Positions 53,901-63,609 are shown, counted from the stretch's first letter. The stretch: 64,000 nt of DNA from JALZMG01 sp963844175 (GCA_963844175.1 CAWJNE010000010.1:1-64000), one strand, 5' to 3'. Notes: generated by a model from the sequence alone, not told the origin. Program-made: numbers and translations.

Positions 53901-53928
53901 TTGCTTTGCCCCCCAAATGGGGTACTGT
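53901..53928 (+). promoter_or_regulatory. Promoter of the SpaA-like adhesin gene with spacer dyad
   Basis: TTGCTT (53901-53906), 16-nt spacer, TACTGT (53923-53928). The spacer contains CCCCAAATGGGG (53911-53922), a nearly perfect dyad that a regulator could bind. A ~85-nt leader and GGGAGA ribosome site follow. Confidence 0.5.
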
Positions 53929-54018
53929 GCGCCCCGGGCGGACGGGCGGTCCCTTGACTAGGCGGTGTTCTTTTCTGGTCGTCGAGAGACGGTCGTCCTT
54001 GACAACAGGGAGAACACA

Positions 54019-55887
54019 TTGCACAGCAAGCACAAGCGGCGGGGGTTGCGCGCGGCAGCACTCGTCCTCGCGGCATCCGGCGTCGTAGCCGGATCCACTG
54101 CCTCGGCTAACCTGCCCGGGAGCACCTTCGAAGGTAACGACGGAAACTTCGTCGTCAACACCGCGGGGAATACCGACTGGGCGGCGCTCAACGCCGCGCA
54201 GACGGCCGCATTCTCGAAAGGGGTGGACCTGCTGTCGGGTCAGACCGACAACTCGTTCGGCAACGGCACCAAGACGAGCGACGTCAACGTCACGGTCGGC
54301 CTGGGGTCCATCCCCGGCCAGAAGGCCGACCTGGGCAACTCCTACATCACATCGGAGACCCTGGCCAACGGCGATGTGATGATGTACCTGGGTGTCACCC
54401 GGGTCACCACCTCGGGCACCGTCAACCTCGACATCGAGGTCAACCAGGCAGCGCAGCCCGACCTGACGACTCCGGGTCCCAAGGTGCTCAACCGGACAGT
54501 GGACGATCTGCTCATCGGCTACGACTTCCAGGGTGGGTCACAGCGACCCACGCTGACGTTCCGTACCTGGACCGGCAGTGACTGGAGCGCTCCGACCGCG
54601 ATCGGCGCCGCCAACGGTGAGACCGAGGTCAACCGGGTGGCACTGGCCAACCCGCTGGCCGAGGGGCCGTCTCCGGCGAATGCTCCGGCGTTCACCTTCG
54701 GTGAAGCTTCCATCAACCTGACCGGGTTGGGCATCATCCCCGACGGCGAGTGCGCGCCGTTCTCCTCGGCGTACGTGAAGTCACGGGCCTCGGATGCGTT
54801 TAACTCCGCGGTCAAGGACTTCATCGCCCCGCAGTCGATCGATCTCGACAACTGCGGCGAGATCATCATCGAGAAGGTGACGGACCCGGCGAGTGATACC
54901 ACCACCAAGTTCGGCTTCACCCTGACCGGCCCCGACACCGACGAGGCGTTCGACCTGGTCGGCGGTGGCTCGAACACCACGCCAGGCCTTCTCGCCGGCA
55001 CCTACGTCGCCACCGAGGCGACGGTTCCGGCGGGTTGGGATCTCGACACGGCCACCTGCGATGACGGCAGCGAACCTGACGCCATCGATCTGGGGATCGG
55101 GGAGACGGTCACCTGCACCTTCACCAACGTCGCACGGGCCAGCCTGCACGTCCTTAAGACGGCTGAGCGTGACGGCACCTTCGACTTCACGTCGGGGACG
55201 CTGACGCCTGCGGCCTTCTCGCTGATCGCCAACAGTGGCGTGGCACAGGACTTCACCAACCTCCTCCCCGGCGGCTACGACGTGGCCGAGACGGTACCGG
55301 AGGGCTGGGATCTGGAGTCGCAGGACTGCGACAACAGTGACACCGCCGATGACATCACGCTGGGCGCGGGTGACAATGTCACCTGCACCTTCCACAACGT
55401 GGTCGAGCGGGGCGCTCTGCTGATCCACAAGACGGCCAAGCACGCTGCTGCCACGGAGACGGACGGCGTCATCAACCACGCTCTTGTGGACTTCACGGTG
55501 GTCAACGCCACCAACGGGACCGACACCGTCGTCACCACCGATGCCGACGGCTTCGCCTGCGTCGCTGACGTGCCGGTGTCGTTCCTCGACGGCGACTACA
55601 CGGTCACCGAGTCGGTACCCGCCGGGTACCACAGCGAGGACGCCGAGAAGACCTACACGGTGGTTGAGGGCACGACCTGCGCCGACGCCACCGCGTTGGA
55701 GTTCGTCAACATCCCGCTGACCAACGTGTCGGTGTCCGTTGACAGCCACATCGACGGGGGCACGGCCTCCACGGTCGATTGCGGCGCTGGCCCGGTTCCG
55801 ACCGACGAAAACGGCGATCTCCTCGACCTGCGGTTCGATGATCTGGAGCCGCAGACGCTGACCTGCACCATCGTGATCGATCCGTGA
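54019..55887 (+). CDS. Secreted SpaA-like adhesin / surface protein
   Basis: 622 aa from TTG 54019 (RBS CAGGGAGAA). Signal peptide HSKHKRRGLRAAALVLAASGVVAGSTASA. Residues ~30-280 are a novel Asn/Thr-rich domain. From EIIIEKVTDP on, three or four prealbumin-like SpaA/Cna-B modules follow (GTYVATEATVPAGWDLDTATC, GGYDVAETVPEGWDLES, DGDYTVTESVPAGYHSED). No LPxTG sorting motif is seen at the C-terminus, so it is probably secreted or held by another route. Base composition is lower in G+C than its neighbours. Confidence 0.85.
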   Translation: MHSKHKRRGLRAAALVLAASGVVAGSTASANLPGSTFEGNDGNFVVNTAGNTDWAALNAAQTAAFSKGVDLLSGQTDNSFGNGTKTSDVNVTVGLGSIPGQKADLGNSYITSETLANGDVMMYLGVTRVTTSGTVNLDIEVNQAAQPDLTTPGPKVLNRTVDDLLIGYDFQGGSQRPTLTFRTWTGSDWSAPTAIGAANGETEVNRVALANPLAEGPSPANAPAFTFGEASINLTGLGIIPDGECAPFSSAYVKSRASDAFNSAVKDFIAPQSIDLDNCGEIIIEKVTDPASDTTTKFGFTLTGPDTDEAFDLVGGGSNTTPGLLAGTYVATEATVPAGWDLDTATCDDGSEPDAIDLGIGETVTCTFTNVARASLHVLKTAERDGTFDFTSGTLTPAAFSLIANSGVAQDFTNLLPGGYDVAETVPEGWDLESQDCDNSDTADDITLGAGDNVTCTFHNVVERGALLIHKTAKHAAATETDGVINHALVDFTVVNATNGTDTVVTTDADGFACVADVPVSFLDGDYTVTESVPAGYHSEDAEKTYTVVEGTTCADATALEFVNIPLTNVSVSVDSHIDGGTASTVDCGAGPVPTDENGDLLDLRFDDLEPQTLTCTIVIDP

Positions 55888-55913
55888 TCTGATCCGTCCC
55901 AGTTCACTGGGTA

Positions 55914-55949
55914 CGAAGAGGGCCCCCGGGTGACCGGGGGCCCTCTTCG
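55914..55949 (+). terminator. Strong terminator after the adhesin gene
   Basis: 16-bp perfect stem CGAAGAGGGCCCCCGG / CCGGGGGCCCTCTTCG with a GTGA loop, 27 nt after the stop codon. Confidence 0.85.
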
Positions 55950-56131
55950 CGTTAGCGCCCCAACGCGTCCGCGAAACCCATGGTCGCGGCCAGTCGCAAG
56001 TTGCTCGAGCCACGCAGCAGCAACGCCTCCGCCCAGCAGGCCCAGCTGGAGCGTGCCGCTGACGAATCGGGTCACCGAGTTCGTCGCTCGCGTCGGCTCC
56101 TGACCGACGGGACGTCGTCCGAACTCTCCCG

Positions 56132-56785
56132 CTAACCGGTCCCGGGCGCCGGCGAAAGCTGGCCGCCCGAGGGCTCGTCTCCGTCGATATCTCCCGAGCG
56201 CACGAGCCCGAGGCGATACGCCGCGGCCACGGCTTGAGCGCGGCTGTGCACGTCCAGCTTGACGAGCAGGTGCTGGATGTGGGTGCCCACGGTCTTCGGG
56301 CTGATGAACAGGTCGCGTGAAATCTCGGCCTGCGATCTACCGGCGGCGAGGCGGGCCAGCACCTCCAGCTCGCGCTCGCTCAGGCCAGCTCGCGGGCGAG
56401 CGTCGGCCGCGCCGGGGTGGCTCCGGTGCATCGACCGCAGCAACCGGGCTCGTAGCTCGCCGGCGTCGAACGGCTTGATCACGTAGTCGTCGGCGCCGAG
56501 CAGCAACCCGGCGACGCGATCGAACGGATCGGTCCGGACCTCCGAGACGAGCACCACCGGAAGCTCCGGGCCGAACCGAGCGAGGAGTTCGGCCATCAGT
56601 TCCAAGCCGGCCCCGTCGTCGCCGAGTTCAACCACCACGAGCGCAGGCGCACTCCCCTGGACGCAGCCGGGCAACCCAGCGGAGGAGTCGGTGGCGACGA
56701 GCGCGCAGGACTGGCGACGCGCGACGTCGGCGACGACAGCGCGCGTCGAAGGGTCGGCGTCGACGACAACGATCGACCCAGCCAC
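56132..56785 (-). CDS. LuxR-type response regulator with Glu at the phospho-acceptor position
   Basis: 217 aa from GTG 56785. The receiver-like domain (residues 3-118) has VVDADPSTR (acidic pocket), YVIKPFDAGEL (conserved Lys) but VVVELGDDGAG where the phosphorylated Asp is expected, so Glu replaces it. The C-terminal HTH is LSERELEVLARLAAGRSQAEISRDLFISPKTVGTHIQHLLVKL, a standard LuxR/FixJ motif. No sensor kinase adjoins it. Probably acts without classic phosphorylation. Confidence 0.85.
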   Translation of the reverse strand: MAGSIVVVDADPSTRAVVADVARRQSCALVATDSSAGLPGCVQGSAPALVVVELGDDGAGLELMAELLARFGPELPVVLVSEVRTDPFDRVAGLLLGADDYVIKPFDAGELRARLLRSMHRSHPGAADARPRAGLSERELEVLARLAAGRSQAEISRDLFISPKTVGTHIQHLLVKLDVHSRAQAVAAAYRLGLVRSGDIDGDEPSGGQLSPAPGTG

Positions 56786-57002
56786 CGCCCGCTCCCATCC
56801 CTCAGGTCCTCGCGGACCCCGAACTCCCACCTGCAGGCTACGCCCTAGGGTCACCGCTGCACACACGATACGGCGACGGCCGGTCGACCGCCCCGGGACC
56901 CGGTCGTACCGTGCGTCTGGCGGCCACGACGATGGCCGACGGGTCCCTCGACCCCGCGGGCCGCACATCGATCGGGGGGCGTAGGCGGCCGAGGGAGAGC
57001 AC

Positions 57003-57488
57003 ATGACCACGATCAACCGGGCGGCGATCGCCGTCGTCCTCAGCATCGCCACACTCGTCGTCGGCGCATCGGCGGCGCTCGCGGGCTCAGCAAAGTTCCA
57101 TTCCGTCGGCTCGTCGGTCAACAACGACGGTGCCCTGGTCGTGAACTGGGACCAGCGGGGCCTCGGGGAGGGTGACATCAACTACACCGTCACCGCCGAC
57201 GCCACGGCCCAGTACGCCTGCATCAACGGCGGCGGCAAGAACCCGAACGCCGCCAATAAGCAGTCCTTCGCCGGGTCAGTCGAGGGCGGCGGATCGTTCG
57301 AAGCCAAGAACGGGCGGGTGACCGCCAGCCTCACGGCCGGCCCGCTGCAGGCGCCGCAATTCCAGTGTCCGAACGGGCAGCGCCGGGTGCTCGCCGCCGT
57401 GACGTACACCAACATCTTGCTGACAGACACGACCAACGGCGTCGCCGCCGACGTCCCGGACGCGAACCGGGTCTTCTTCGACGTCTGA
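57003..57488 (+). CDS. Small secreted protein, unknown function
   Basis: 161 aa from ATG 57003 with RBS GAGGGAG. Signal peptide TTINRAAIAVVLSIATLVVGASAALAG. The mature part is beta-rich and Asn/Gly-rich, with two Cys (YACING and QFQCPNG) that could pair. It resembles small secreted proteins common in actinobacteria, but I cannot name a family. Divergent from the response regulator. Confidence 0.75.
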   Translation: MTTINRAAIAVVLSIATLVVGASAALAGSAKFHSVGSSVNNDGALVVNWDQRGLGEGDINYTVTADATAQYACINGGGKNPNAANKQSFAGSVEGGGSFEAKNGRVTASLTAGPLQAPQFQCPNGQRRVLAAVTYTNILLTDTTNGVAADVPDANRVFFDV

Positions 57489-58121
57489 ACCGCATCCGCG
57501 ACGGGGCGCCGGCGGGTCGGCGCCACCGTCGTGGGGTGCGGCCCATGGAGCACCGCCCGTTCGCCGGGCCCAACGTCCCCATCAATGGGATGGCCAGCCC
57601 CTGGACAGGCGCTGCCTCGTAGCCCTCTCGTTTCGGCCGCCGCGGTTCGCGACCACGCGCCGGCAACGGGCCGATCGCGGAGTGAAAGGGGCCCCCCGCA
57701 CGTCGCCGAACTGCCGGGGCCGCACCTGGTTTGCGCTGCGGCGGGTCGACGATGACCTGGACGCTCAGGCCGAGGTAAGGATCTCGGCGCTCAGGACAGC
57801 ATGGGCGAAATCCACGTCGTGTCGGGCGTTCACGTGAAGAACGTGATCGGCACCGACTCGGATGCAGCCCGGAGACTGCCGGGCTGAGCCGCCGAGTCCC
57901 ACGGCGCTGGCAACGCCTCATCGAGGCACACGAACGACGTTCGTTGCGCAGGTGAACCCGCACCAATTGTCGGGCGTCGCCGACCGGCATTCCTCGATGA
58001 CGCGGCTGGCGGCGTGTGGTCGCGCGTTGTCCGCGTGATGTTCTCCGGCCGGCCGGCCCGTCGACTTCCGTACCAAGGGGAGCTCGGATCACCGGCGAAG
58101 CGACGAGGCGATTGCCGCGGC
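57489..58121. other. Long spacer without a convincing gene
   Basis: 633 bp. All frames are short or strongly biased to Arg/Ser/Pro. I see no RNA gene, terminator tract or recognisable protein fragment. CACGAACGACGTTCGTTGCG near 57928 contains a short inverted repeat. Confidence 0.5.
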
Positions 58122-60722
58122 TCAGTGAGCGCCGAGGAGTTGGCTCACGGTCGTGCGGGAGCCGTGTTCGTGTGCCCGTTCGTAGGTCTGGTCGCCGAGC
58201 GCGGTTCGTGCTTGCGATGTGGCATCGGTAAGGAACGAGAGCACGACGGCGGGGAGGTGAACCTGATGGTCGTCGCGGAGACGGTCGCTTGCCCCGAGCA
58301 GTTCAGCCGCCTGTTCGTGGTCGGAACGGGCACACGCACGGAGCGCGTTGGCGATCGCCACCTTCGCGAGCAGTGTCGGGCTAGTGGTTGCGAGTGCGAC
58401 CTGGGTGGCTTCGTCGATTGCCTGACTGGCGGCGGGAGCGTCTCCATCGGCGGAGCGGATCATCGCCATGGCCAGCAGTGCCTCGCACGCGCTCATCCGG
58501 TCGCCGATGCGGCGGGAGAAGTCCAGGCTGTGTTGAGCCGGTTCGATCGCCGCGTGCGTGTCGCCGGCGAAGAACTGGCTGAACGCGGTGCTCAGCGAGA
58601 TCTGAGCGCGAAGTCGCAGGTTGGCAGCGGGAGTGGCGTCAAGGGCGACGCGCAGCGGTGGAAGGCACGCTGCTGGATTGCCGGCGGCCATCGGTAGAAA
58701 CGACGCGTTGTAGAGGGCTTCAGCGATGAGGTCGTCATCGCCGAGCTCGTTGGCGATGTCGAGTTGCTCTCGGTATGCGGCTTCCATCGCAGAGTGTTCG
58801 CTGAGCCAGTAGTCCATGCTGCCGAGTGCCCCGAGTGCTCGCACGCGAGCGGCGGTACGGAGGTTGCGGGAGGCATCCAACAGGCGTCGCGTACGGTCGC
58901 GTCCTTCCTGGAGGTGATTGCGCAATTGCCAGAAACGCCAGAGGCCGGCACACAAGTTCAGGGCACGTCCGATGTCGGGCGGCGACGCCGACCGTTCGAG
59001 GTGATCGAGGCAGCTGCGTAGGTGGTTGTGCTCGAGTTCGAGTCGAGCGAGCCACGTCGCCTGCTCCTGGTCCATCAGGTGCGGTTCGGCGGCCGTGACG
59101 AGGTTCTCGCACCAGGTGATGTAGCGATGCTGGGTCGTCGCCGCGTCGTCGGGCGACGCCGACAGCTGTCGTGCGGCGAACGTCCGAATGGTGGTGAGCA
59201 TCGAGAATCGCAGTTCTCCTGCCTCGCGCGTTCGGGTCACGAGACTGTGGTCGACGAGCGTGGCCAGCACGTCAACGAGGTCGACATCAGGCCCACACAC
59301 GATCTGTGCGGCGTCGAGCGACCAGCTGCCGGTGAAGCTCGACAGTCGGAGAAACGCTGCACGTGCTGCTGCGTCGAGATGAGCGACGCTCCACTGGATC
59401 GTCTCTTCGAGCCCGCGATGACGGGCCGCTGCGTCGCGGGCTCCGCCAGTCAACGAGTGTGGCTGGTCCTTCAACCGTGCGGCGAGCTGGCTTGGATCGA
59501 GCACCCGCAGCTGGCGCGCCGCCAACTCGACAGCGAGGGGCAGACCATCGAGTAGGCGGACGATGTCGGTGATCGCCGCGACGTTCGACTCGGTGACCGT
59601 CAGCTGTTCGCCCGCCGAGGCTGCACAGGTGATGAGCAACTCGACGGCGTCCGAGGTTGCGACCGCCGAAGGGTCGGCCGCGTCGGCGGGGAGCGCGAGC
59701 GGTTGCACTCGATACTCGACCTCGCCGCGGAGCCGCAGGGGGACTCTGCTTGTCGCCAAGACCGCCAGTTCGGAGGCGCGATCGAGCAGAACGCCGATGT
59801 CTGGGCTGCCCTCGACGATCTGTTCGAGGTTGTCCAACACGAGCAGCGTCGGTCGCTCTCGAAGTTGGGCGATCACGCTCTCCACGACGTCGGCCGCCGT
59901 TGCGCGGGCCTTGATCGCCGAAGCGACCTCGGCAACGACGAGCGAGGGGTCGGAAACTGCGCTGAAATCGACGAAATAGACCGCCTCGAACGGTCGACCG
60001 GTCCGCTGCGCGGCGACCTCGAGCGCGAGCCGAGTCTTTCCCACCCCACCGGGCCCAGTGAGCGTGACGAGGGAACCCACTTCCAGCATCGCGTCGACCG
60101 CCGTGGCGTGTTCGTCTCGGCCCACGAGGCGCGTTCGACTCGCCGGCAAATTGCTCAAGACACTGCCGAGCGATCGCAGGGCGGGGAACTCCGAAGGCAG
60201 ACCGTCGATGACGAGGTCGTACAGGTGCGTCCGGCTCGAGAAGTCCTTCAACCCGTGGCGTCCAAGATCGCGTACACGAACCCCGGACGGGACCCGGCCG
60301 CCGATCAGCGCAACGACAGCGTCAGACAACACCACTTGCCCGCCGTTCGCCGTTGCGGCGATGCGCGCCGCACGGTTCAGCTCCACGCCGACAAGGCTGC
60401 CGACATCACCCTGGGCCTCACCAGTGTGCAAGCCGATGCGCACACGAAGGTCGAAGCCAGGCGGCCACCCGTAGCCGGCGATCGCCCGCTGTATCTCAAC
60501 TGCGGCCTCCAGTGCGCCGACCACCGACTGGAACACGACGAAGAAGGAGTCACCCTCGGTGCCCCTCTCCTCCCCGCAGCCGCGCACCGCAGCTCGCACG
60601 ATCCTCGCGTGCGCCTCGATCATCTTCGAATAGACGTCCGGACCAACAGCTTGGAGCAGCTGAGTCGAGCGCTCGACGTCGGAGAACATGAACGTCGCGG
60701 TGCGGCTCGACGCGGCTGCCAC
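58122..60722 (-). CDS. Class III cyclase - P-loop ATPase - TPR regulator
   Basis: 866 aa from GTG 60722. Cyclase domain ~10-165: metal Asp residues in FMFSDVERST and TEGDSFFVVF, GLHTGEAQGD, and ELNRAARIAA (Asn/Arg). AfsR/LuxR-type ATPase ~210-520: Walker A GPGGVGKTRLA, Walker B LLVLDNLEQI and GLPLAVELAARQL. The C-terminal ~330 residues are TPR-like (LEALYNASFLPMAAGNPAACLPPL-type helices). No HTH is visible. TACAGT lies six nt before this GTG. cAMP output coupled to STAND-like sensing is inferred. Confidence 0.87.
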   Translation of the reverse strand: MAAASSRTATFMFSDVERSTQLLQAVGPDVYSKMIEAHARIVRAAVRGCGEERGTEGDSFFVVFQSVVGALEAAVEIQRAIAGYGWPPGFDLRVRIGLHTGEAQGDVGSLVGVELNRAARIAATANGGQVVLSDAVVALIGGRVPSGVRVRDLGRHGLKDFSSRTHLYDLVIDGLPSEFPALRSLGSVLSNLPASRTRLVGRDEHATAVDAMLEVGSLVTLTGPGGVGKTRLALEVAAQRTGRPFEAVYFVDFSAVSDPSLVVAEVASAIKARATAADVVESVIAQLRERPTLLVLDNLEQIVEGSPDIGVLLDRASELAVLATSRVPLRLRGEVEYRVQPLALPADAADPSAVATSDAVELLITCAASAGEQLTVTESNVAAITDIVRLLDGLPLAVELAARQLRVLDPSQLAARLKDQPHSLTGGARDAAARHRGLEETIQWSVAHLDAAARAAFLRLSSFTGSWSLDAAQIVCGPDVDLVDVLATLVDHSLVTRTREAGELRFSMLTTIRTFAARQLSASPDDAATTQHRYITWCENLVTAAEPHLMDQEQATWLARLELEHNHLRSCLDHLERSASPPDIGRALNLCAGLWRFWQLRNHLQEGRDRTRRLLDASRNLRTAARVRALGALGSMDYWLSEHSAMEAAYREQLDIANELGDDDLIAEALYNASFLPMAAGNPAACLPPLRVALDATPAANLRLRAQISLSTAFSQFFAGDTHAAIEPAQHSLDFSRRIGDRMSACEALLAMAMIRSADGDAPAASQAIDEATQVALATTSPTLLAKVAIANALRACARSDHEQAAELLGASDRLRDDHQVHLPAVVLSFLTDATSQARTALGDQTYERAHEHGSRTTVSQLLGAH

Positions 60723-60728
60723 GACGGG

Positions 60729-60734
60729 ACTGTA
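60729..60734 (-). promoter_or_regulatory. Candidate leaderless -10 box of the cyclase-ATPase gene
   Basis: TACAGT on the minus strand, six bases (CCCGTC), then GTG 60722. It rules out upstream starts, which would lie before the promoter. Confidence 0.5.
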
Positions 60735-61482
60735 CGCGATCGCCTTCCCGAGGCGTGTCGTGGACACCGACGTCGCGTGTCGAGTACCCGGCCGTCTGCG
60801 CCGGGCTACGAGGTGCGACGGTGCGGACGGGCGCAGGTGACGATGCCCCACATCGTGGGGACTTGGACGACCTGGGAGCGCCCCCCGCCACCGCCGTCAT
60901 CGCGTTCGTGCGGGAGTCGGACGACGGCGAGCGAGCCGTCGAGACCTCCGCCGGCCACACGCCGATCAATCCACTCGCTGATGACTGGCTGCGACGCGCT
61001 GTTTCGGCGGGCGGACTTGCTCCAGCGGGTTCGCCGGCCGCCCGACGGGCGGGGTCGCTTCGCTCCCGCCGTCACCGCGTGAGCCCTGCTGGCAACAAAT
61101 CCCGCCGCCCACCTCGTCGTCTACGACGGCGCCGGCCACAGCCCCAACTGGGAGCAACCCAAGCGAGTCGCCGCCGACATCGAGGCCTTCATGGGCGAAC
61201 TCACACTGGGTCACAGGTCGGCCTGATCTCACGCCGGGTGGATCGTGCTCCGCTCGGCCATCAGAGCCAGTCGTGCTCGCTCTCGCCAGCGCTCCCTGGT
61301 CGGCTGTCACGACAAGCCCTCCGGCATCCAGCACCGCACGGTCTCCGAGCGGCGAGCTCGGGCGCGCTGAGCCCCAACTCGCCGGTTCGCTCCGCAAGGC
61401 CGCTGAGTGCCCTCACCCCGCCGGCGGTATCTCCCCTGTCTGACAAACCCAGCGACTCAGGACGGCGCGCGATCATGACGTG
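60735..61482. other. Degenerate spacer between two ATPase genes
   Basis: About 750 bp holding only a 47-codon hydrolase remnant (61086-61226). Frames before it include a stretch DALFRRADLLQRVRR that may be another piece of the same hydrolase. The rest has no recognisable content. Confidence 0.5.
61086..61226 (+). pseudogene. C-terminal remnant of an alpha/beta hydrolase
   Basis: 47 codons: LLATNPAAHLVVYDGAGHSPNWEQPKRVAADIEAFM…, then TGA. DGAGHSPNWEQP is the catalytic-His end of MhpC-like hydrolases. There is no start and no upstream domain. Confidence 0.65.
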
Positions 61483-63510
61483 ATGCGGATGGTCGATGAG
61501 GTCCGGGCTCGGTCGCGGGCACGGTTCGTCGGGCGGGTCGAGGAACTGACTCGCTTTCGCGCCGCGCTCGACCGCGTCTCGTCGACGTTGCTGTGGGTGT
61601 TCGGGCCGGGCGGGATCGGCAAGTCGGCGCTGCTGGGTGTGTTCGCCGACGAGGCGACCACCTCCGGCCGCGAGGTGGTGCTAGCCGATCTCCGGTCCTC
61701 CGACAGCCCGCGAGCGACGGTGGACGAGGCGCTCGGCACCTGGGTCGAGCGCACGGGGTCGCAGGAGGGGCCGGTGGTCCTCGTCGATGGGCTCGATCGG
61801 TCCGACGGTCTCGACCGCTGGCTGCGCGACGACTGGTTCGGGCGGCTGCCGTCCGGCACGATCGTGGTGATCGCCGGTCGTCGGGCCCCGAGTCTCGAGT
61901 GGCGTTCGGATCCCCTGTGGTCCACCCTGCTCGAGCTCGTGCCGTTGCGGGAATTGTCGCGCGGTGACGCGCACGCGCTGCTCGATCGTCTCGACGTTGC
62001 GGCGTCGTCGCAGGCCGACGCGATCCATCTTTGCGGTGGCCACCCACTGGCGCTGTCGTTGCTGGCCCAGCTGCTGGCCGATCGTGGACGCACGATTTCT
62101 CCTGACCTCGCCGGTGCCCCCGATCTCGTCGCGGGACTGCTCGCCAGGTTGGTGGACGACATCCCCGACGGCGCCCACCGCCAAGCGTTAGAGATCGCAT
62201 CCCTCGCTCGTGTCACGACGCAGAGCCTGCTGCGAGCCGCTCTCGGCGCCGACGCCGAGTCGGTGCACGCCTGGCTCGAAGACCAGCCACACATCGATCG
62301 CGTCGACGACGGCGTGTGCCCTCACGACCTCGTCCGAGACCTCCTCGAGGCCGACCTGCGCCGGCGCGACCCCGACAGATATGCGGCGGCCAACCGCTCG
62401 ATCCGAGCGTTCCTCCTAGATCCCGATCGCCTGCAGCGGGCGCCCGATCGATGCATCAAGGACTTCATCTACCTGCATCGATCCAGCTCGTTGTTGAGCG
62501 GCTACTGGGACTGGGCCACGTTCGACTCCGCAGAAGCGACGCCCATGCGTCGTGGCGATGAGGACGCGCTCGTGGCCGTCGTGACGGGCCACGACGGGCC
62601 CGCCGCCGGCGAGTGCATGCGCTACTGGCTGCGCCGCCAGCCGGAGGCGTTCACGGTGGTGCGGTCGTCGGCAGGTGCCATCCAGGGGGTGATCGGGCTC
62701 CTCACCCTGGCCGCTCCGGAGCGGGACGACTTGGAGGCCGATCCGGTGATCGCGGCGATCTGGGCCCACGCCGGACGGGCGAGGCCGCGACGCCCCGGCG
62801 AGGTGATCGGCGTGTTGCGCTTCTTCGACGATGCTGCGCTGGGCCAGGCGGTCTCATCGACGTTCAACGTGCTGACGTGTCAGCTCACCCGTCACTGGCT
62901 CCTGCCGCGACGACTGTCGCTCGACTACATCGTGGTCGGCGATCGCGACCAGTGGGCGCCGATGATGGGCTACATCGACTTCCACGAGGCACCCGGCACC
63001 ACGTTCACGGTCGATGCGACCGCGCAGCACCTGTTCGTGCACGACTGGCGCGACGTCACGCCGGCGGCATGGCTCGATCGCATGGAAGCGCTCGAGGTTG
63101 GTGGACCGGTGCCCCCCTGCCGCGCCGCCTCGCCCGTGCTGGTCGCGCTCGGCGAAGCCGACTTCGCGGCCGCAGTGCGGGCCGCCCTGCGCGACCTCAC
63201 CAGACCTGCTCGCCTGGCCGACAACCCGCTGATCGGGTCCCGGGTGGCGCGCGATCTCGATGACACTGGTGGCGGTGCGGCGGTCGAGCGGGTCGTGCGG
63301 GGGGCGTTCGCCGCGCTCGTGGACGATCCCCGAACCGACCGGGCACGCCGGGCGGTGGCCCGCACCTACCTGCACGGCGCGGTGAGTCAGGAGGCGGCCG
63401 CCGAGGTGCTCGGGATGGCGTTCTCCACCTATCGGCGACACCTCGCCGCAGGTGTGGAACTGCTGATCGAGCAGCTCTGGCGGTGGGAGCTCTACGGGCG
63501 CGACGGGTGA
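61483..63510 (+). CDS. STAND-like ATPase with C-terminal sigma4-like HTH
   Basis: 675 aa from ATG 61483 (a GTG is adjacent at 61480). The N-terminus FVGRVEELTRFRAAL and Walker A FGPGGIGKSALL start an NB-ARC/AAA module with GPVVLVDGLDR as Walker B and GGHPLALSLLAQLL. Residues ~350-480 look weakly like a GNAT acetyltransferase (EAFTVVRSSAGAIQGVIGLL). The last 60 residues form an HTH (AVSQEAAAEVLGMAFSTYRRHLAAGVELL) resembling sigma region 4. Probably a DNA-binding signalling ATPase. Confidence 0.82.
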   Translation: MRMVDEVRARSRARFVGRVEELTRFRAALDRVSSTLLWVFGPGGIGKSALLGVFADEATTSGREVVLADLRSSDSPRATVDEALGTWVERTGSQEGPVVLVDGLDRSDGLDRWLRDDWFGRLPSGTIVVIAGRRAPSLEWRSDPLWSTLLELVPLRELSRGDAHALLDRLDVAASSQADAIHLCGGHPLALSLLAQLLADRGRTISPDLAGAPDLVAGLLARLVDDIPDGAHRQALEIASLARVTTQSLLRAALGADAESVHAWLEDQPHIDRVDDGVCPHDLVRDLLEADLRRRDPDRYAAANRSIRAFLLDPDRLQRAPDRCIKDFIYLHRSSSLLSGYWDWATFDSAEATPMRRGDEDALVAVVTGHDGPAAGECMRYWLRRQPEAFTVVRSSAGAIQGVIGLLTLAAPERDDLEADPVIAAIWAHAGRARPRRPGEVIGVLRFFDDAALGQAVSSTFNVLTCQLTRHWLLPRRLSLDYIVVGDRDQWAPMMGYIDFHEAPGTTFTVDATAQHLFVHDWRDVTPAAWLDRMEALEVGGPVPPCRAASPVLVALGEADFAAAVRAALRDLTRPARLADNPLIGSRVARDLDDTGGGAAVERVVRGAFAALVDDPRTDRARRAVARTYLHGAVSQEAAAEVLGMAFSTYRRHLAAGVELLIEQLWRWELYGRDG

Positions 63511-63609
63511 GCGTGGCGCGCACGCGGTGAGCAGGTTCTGGACTGGCGGGTGAGCAGCGATCACCGGGATCGTGACGACATCACTCGTGACGACCAGGAG
63601 GCTCTCGCC

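Noticed and set aside
57331..58092. 253-aa minus-strand frame in the long spacer
   Set aside because: Arg/Pro/Ser-rich composition and overlap with the secreted-protein gene; no recognisable domain.
59703..61082. 459-aa plus-strand frame
   Set aside because: Antisense shadow of the cyclase-ATPase gene; no start signal or motifs.
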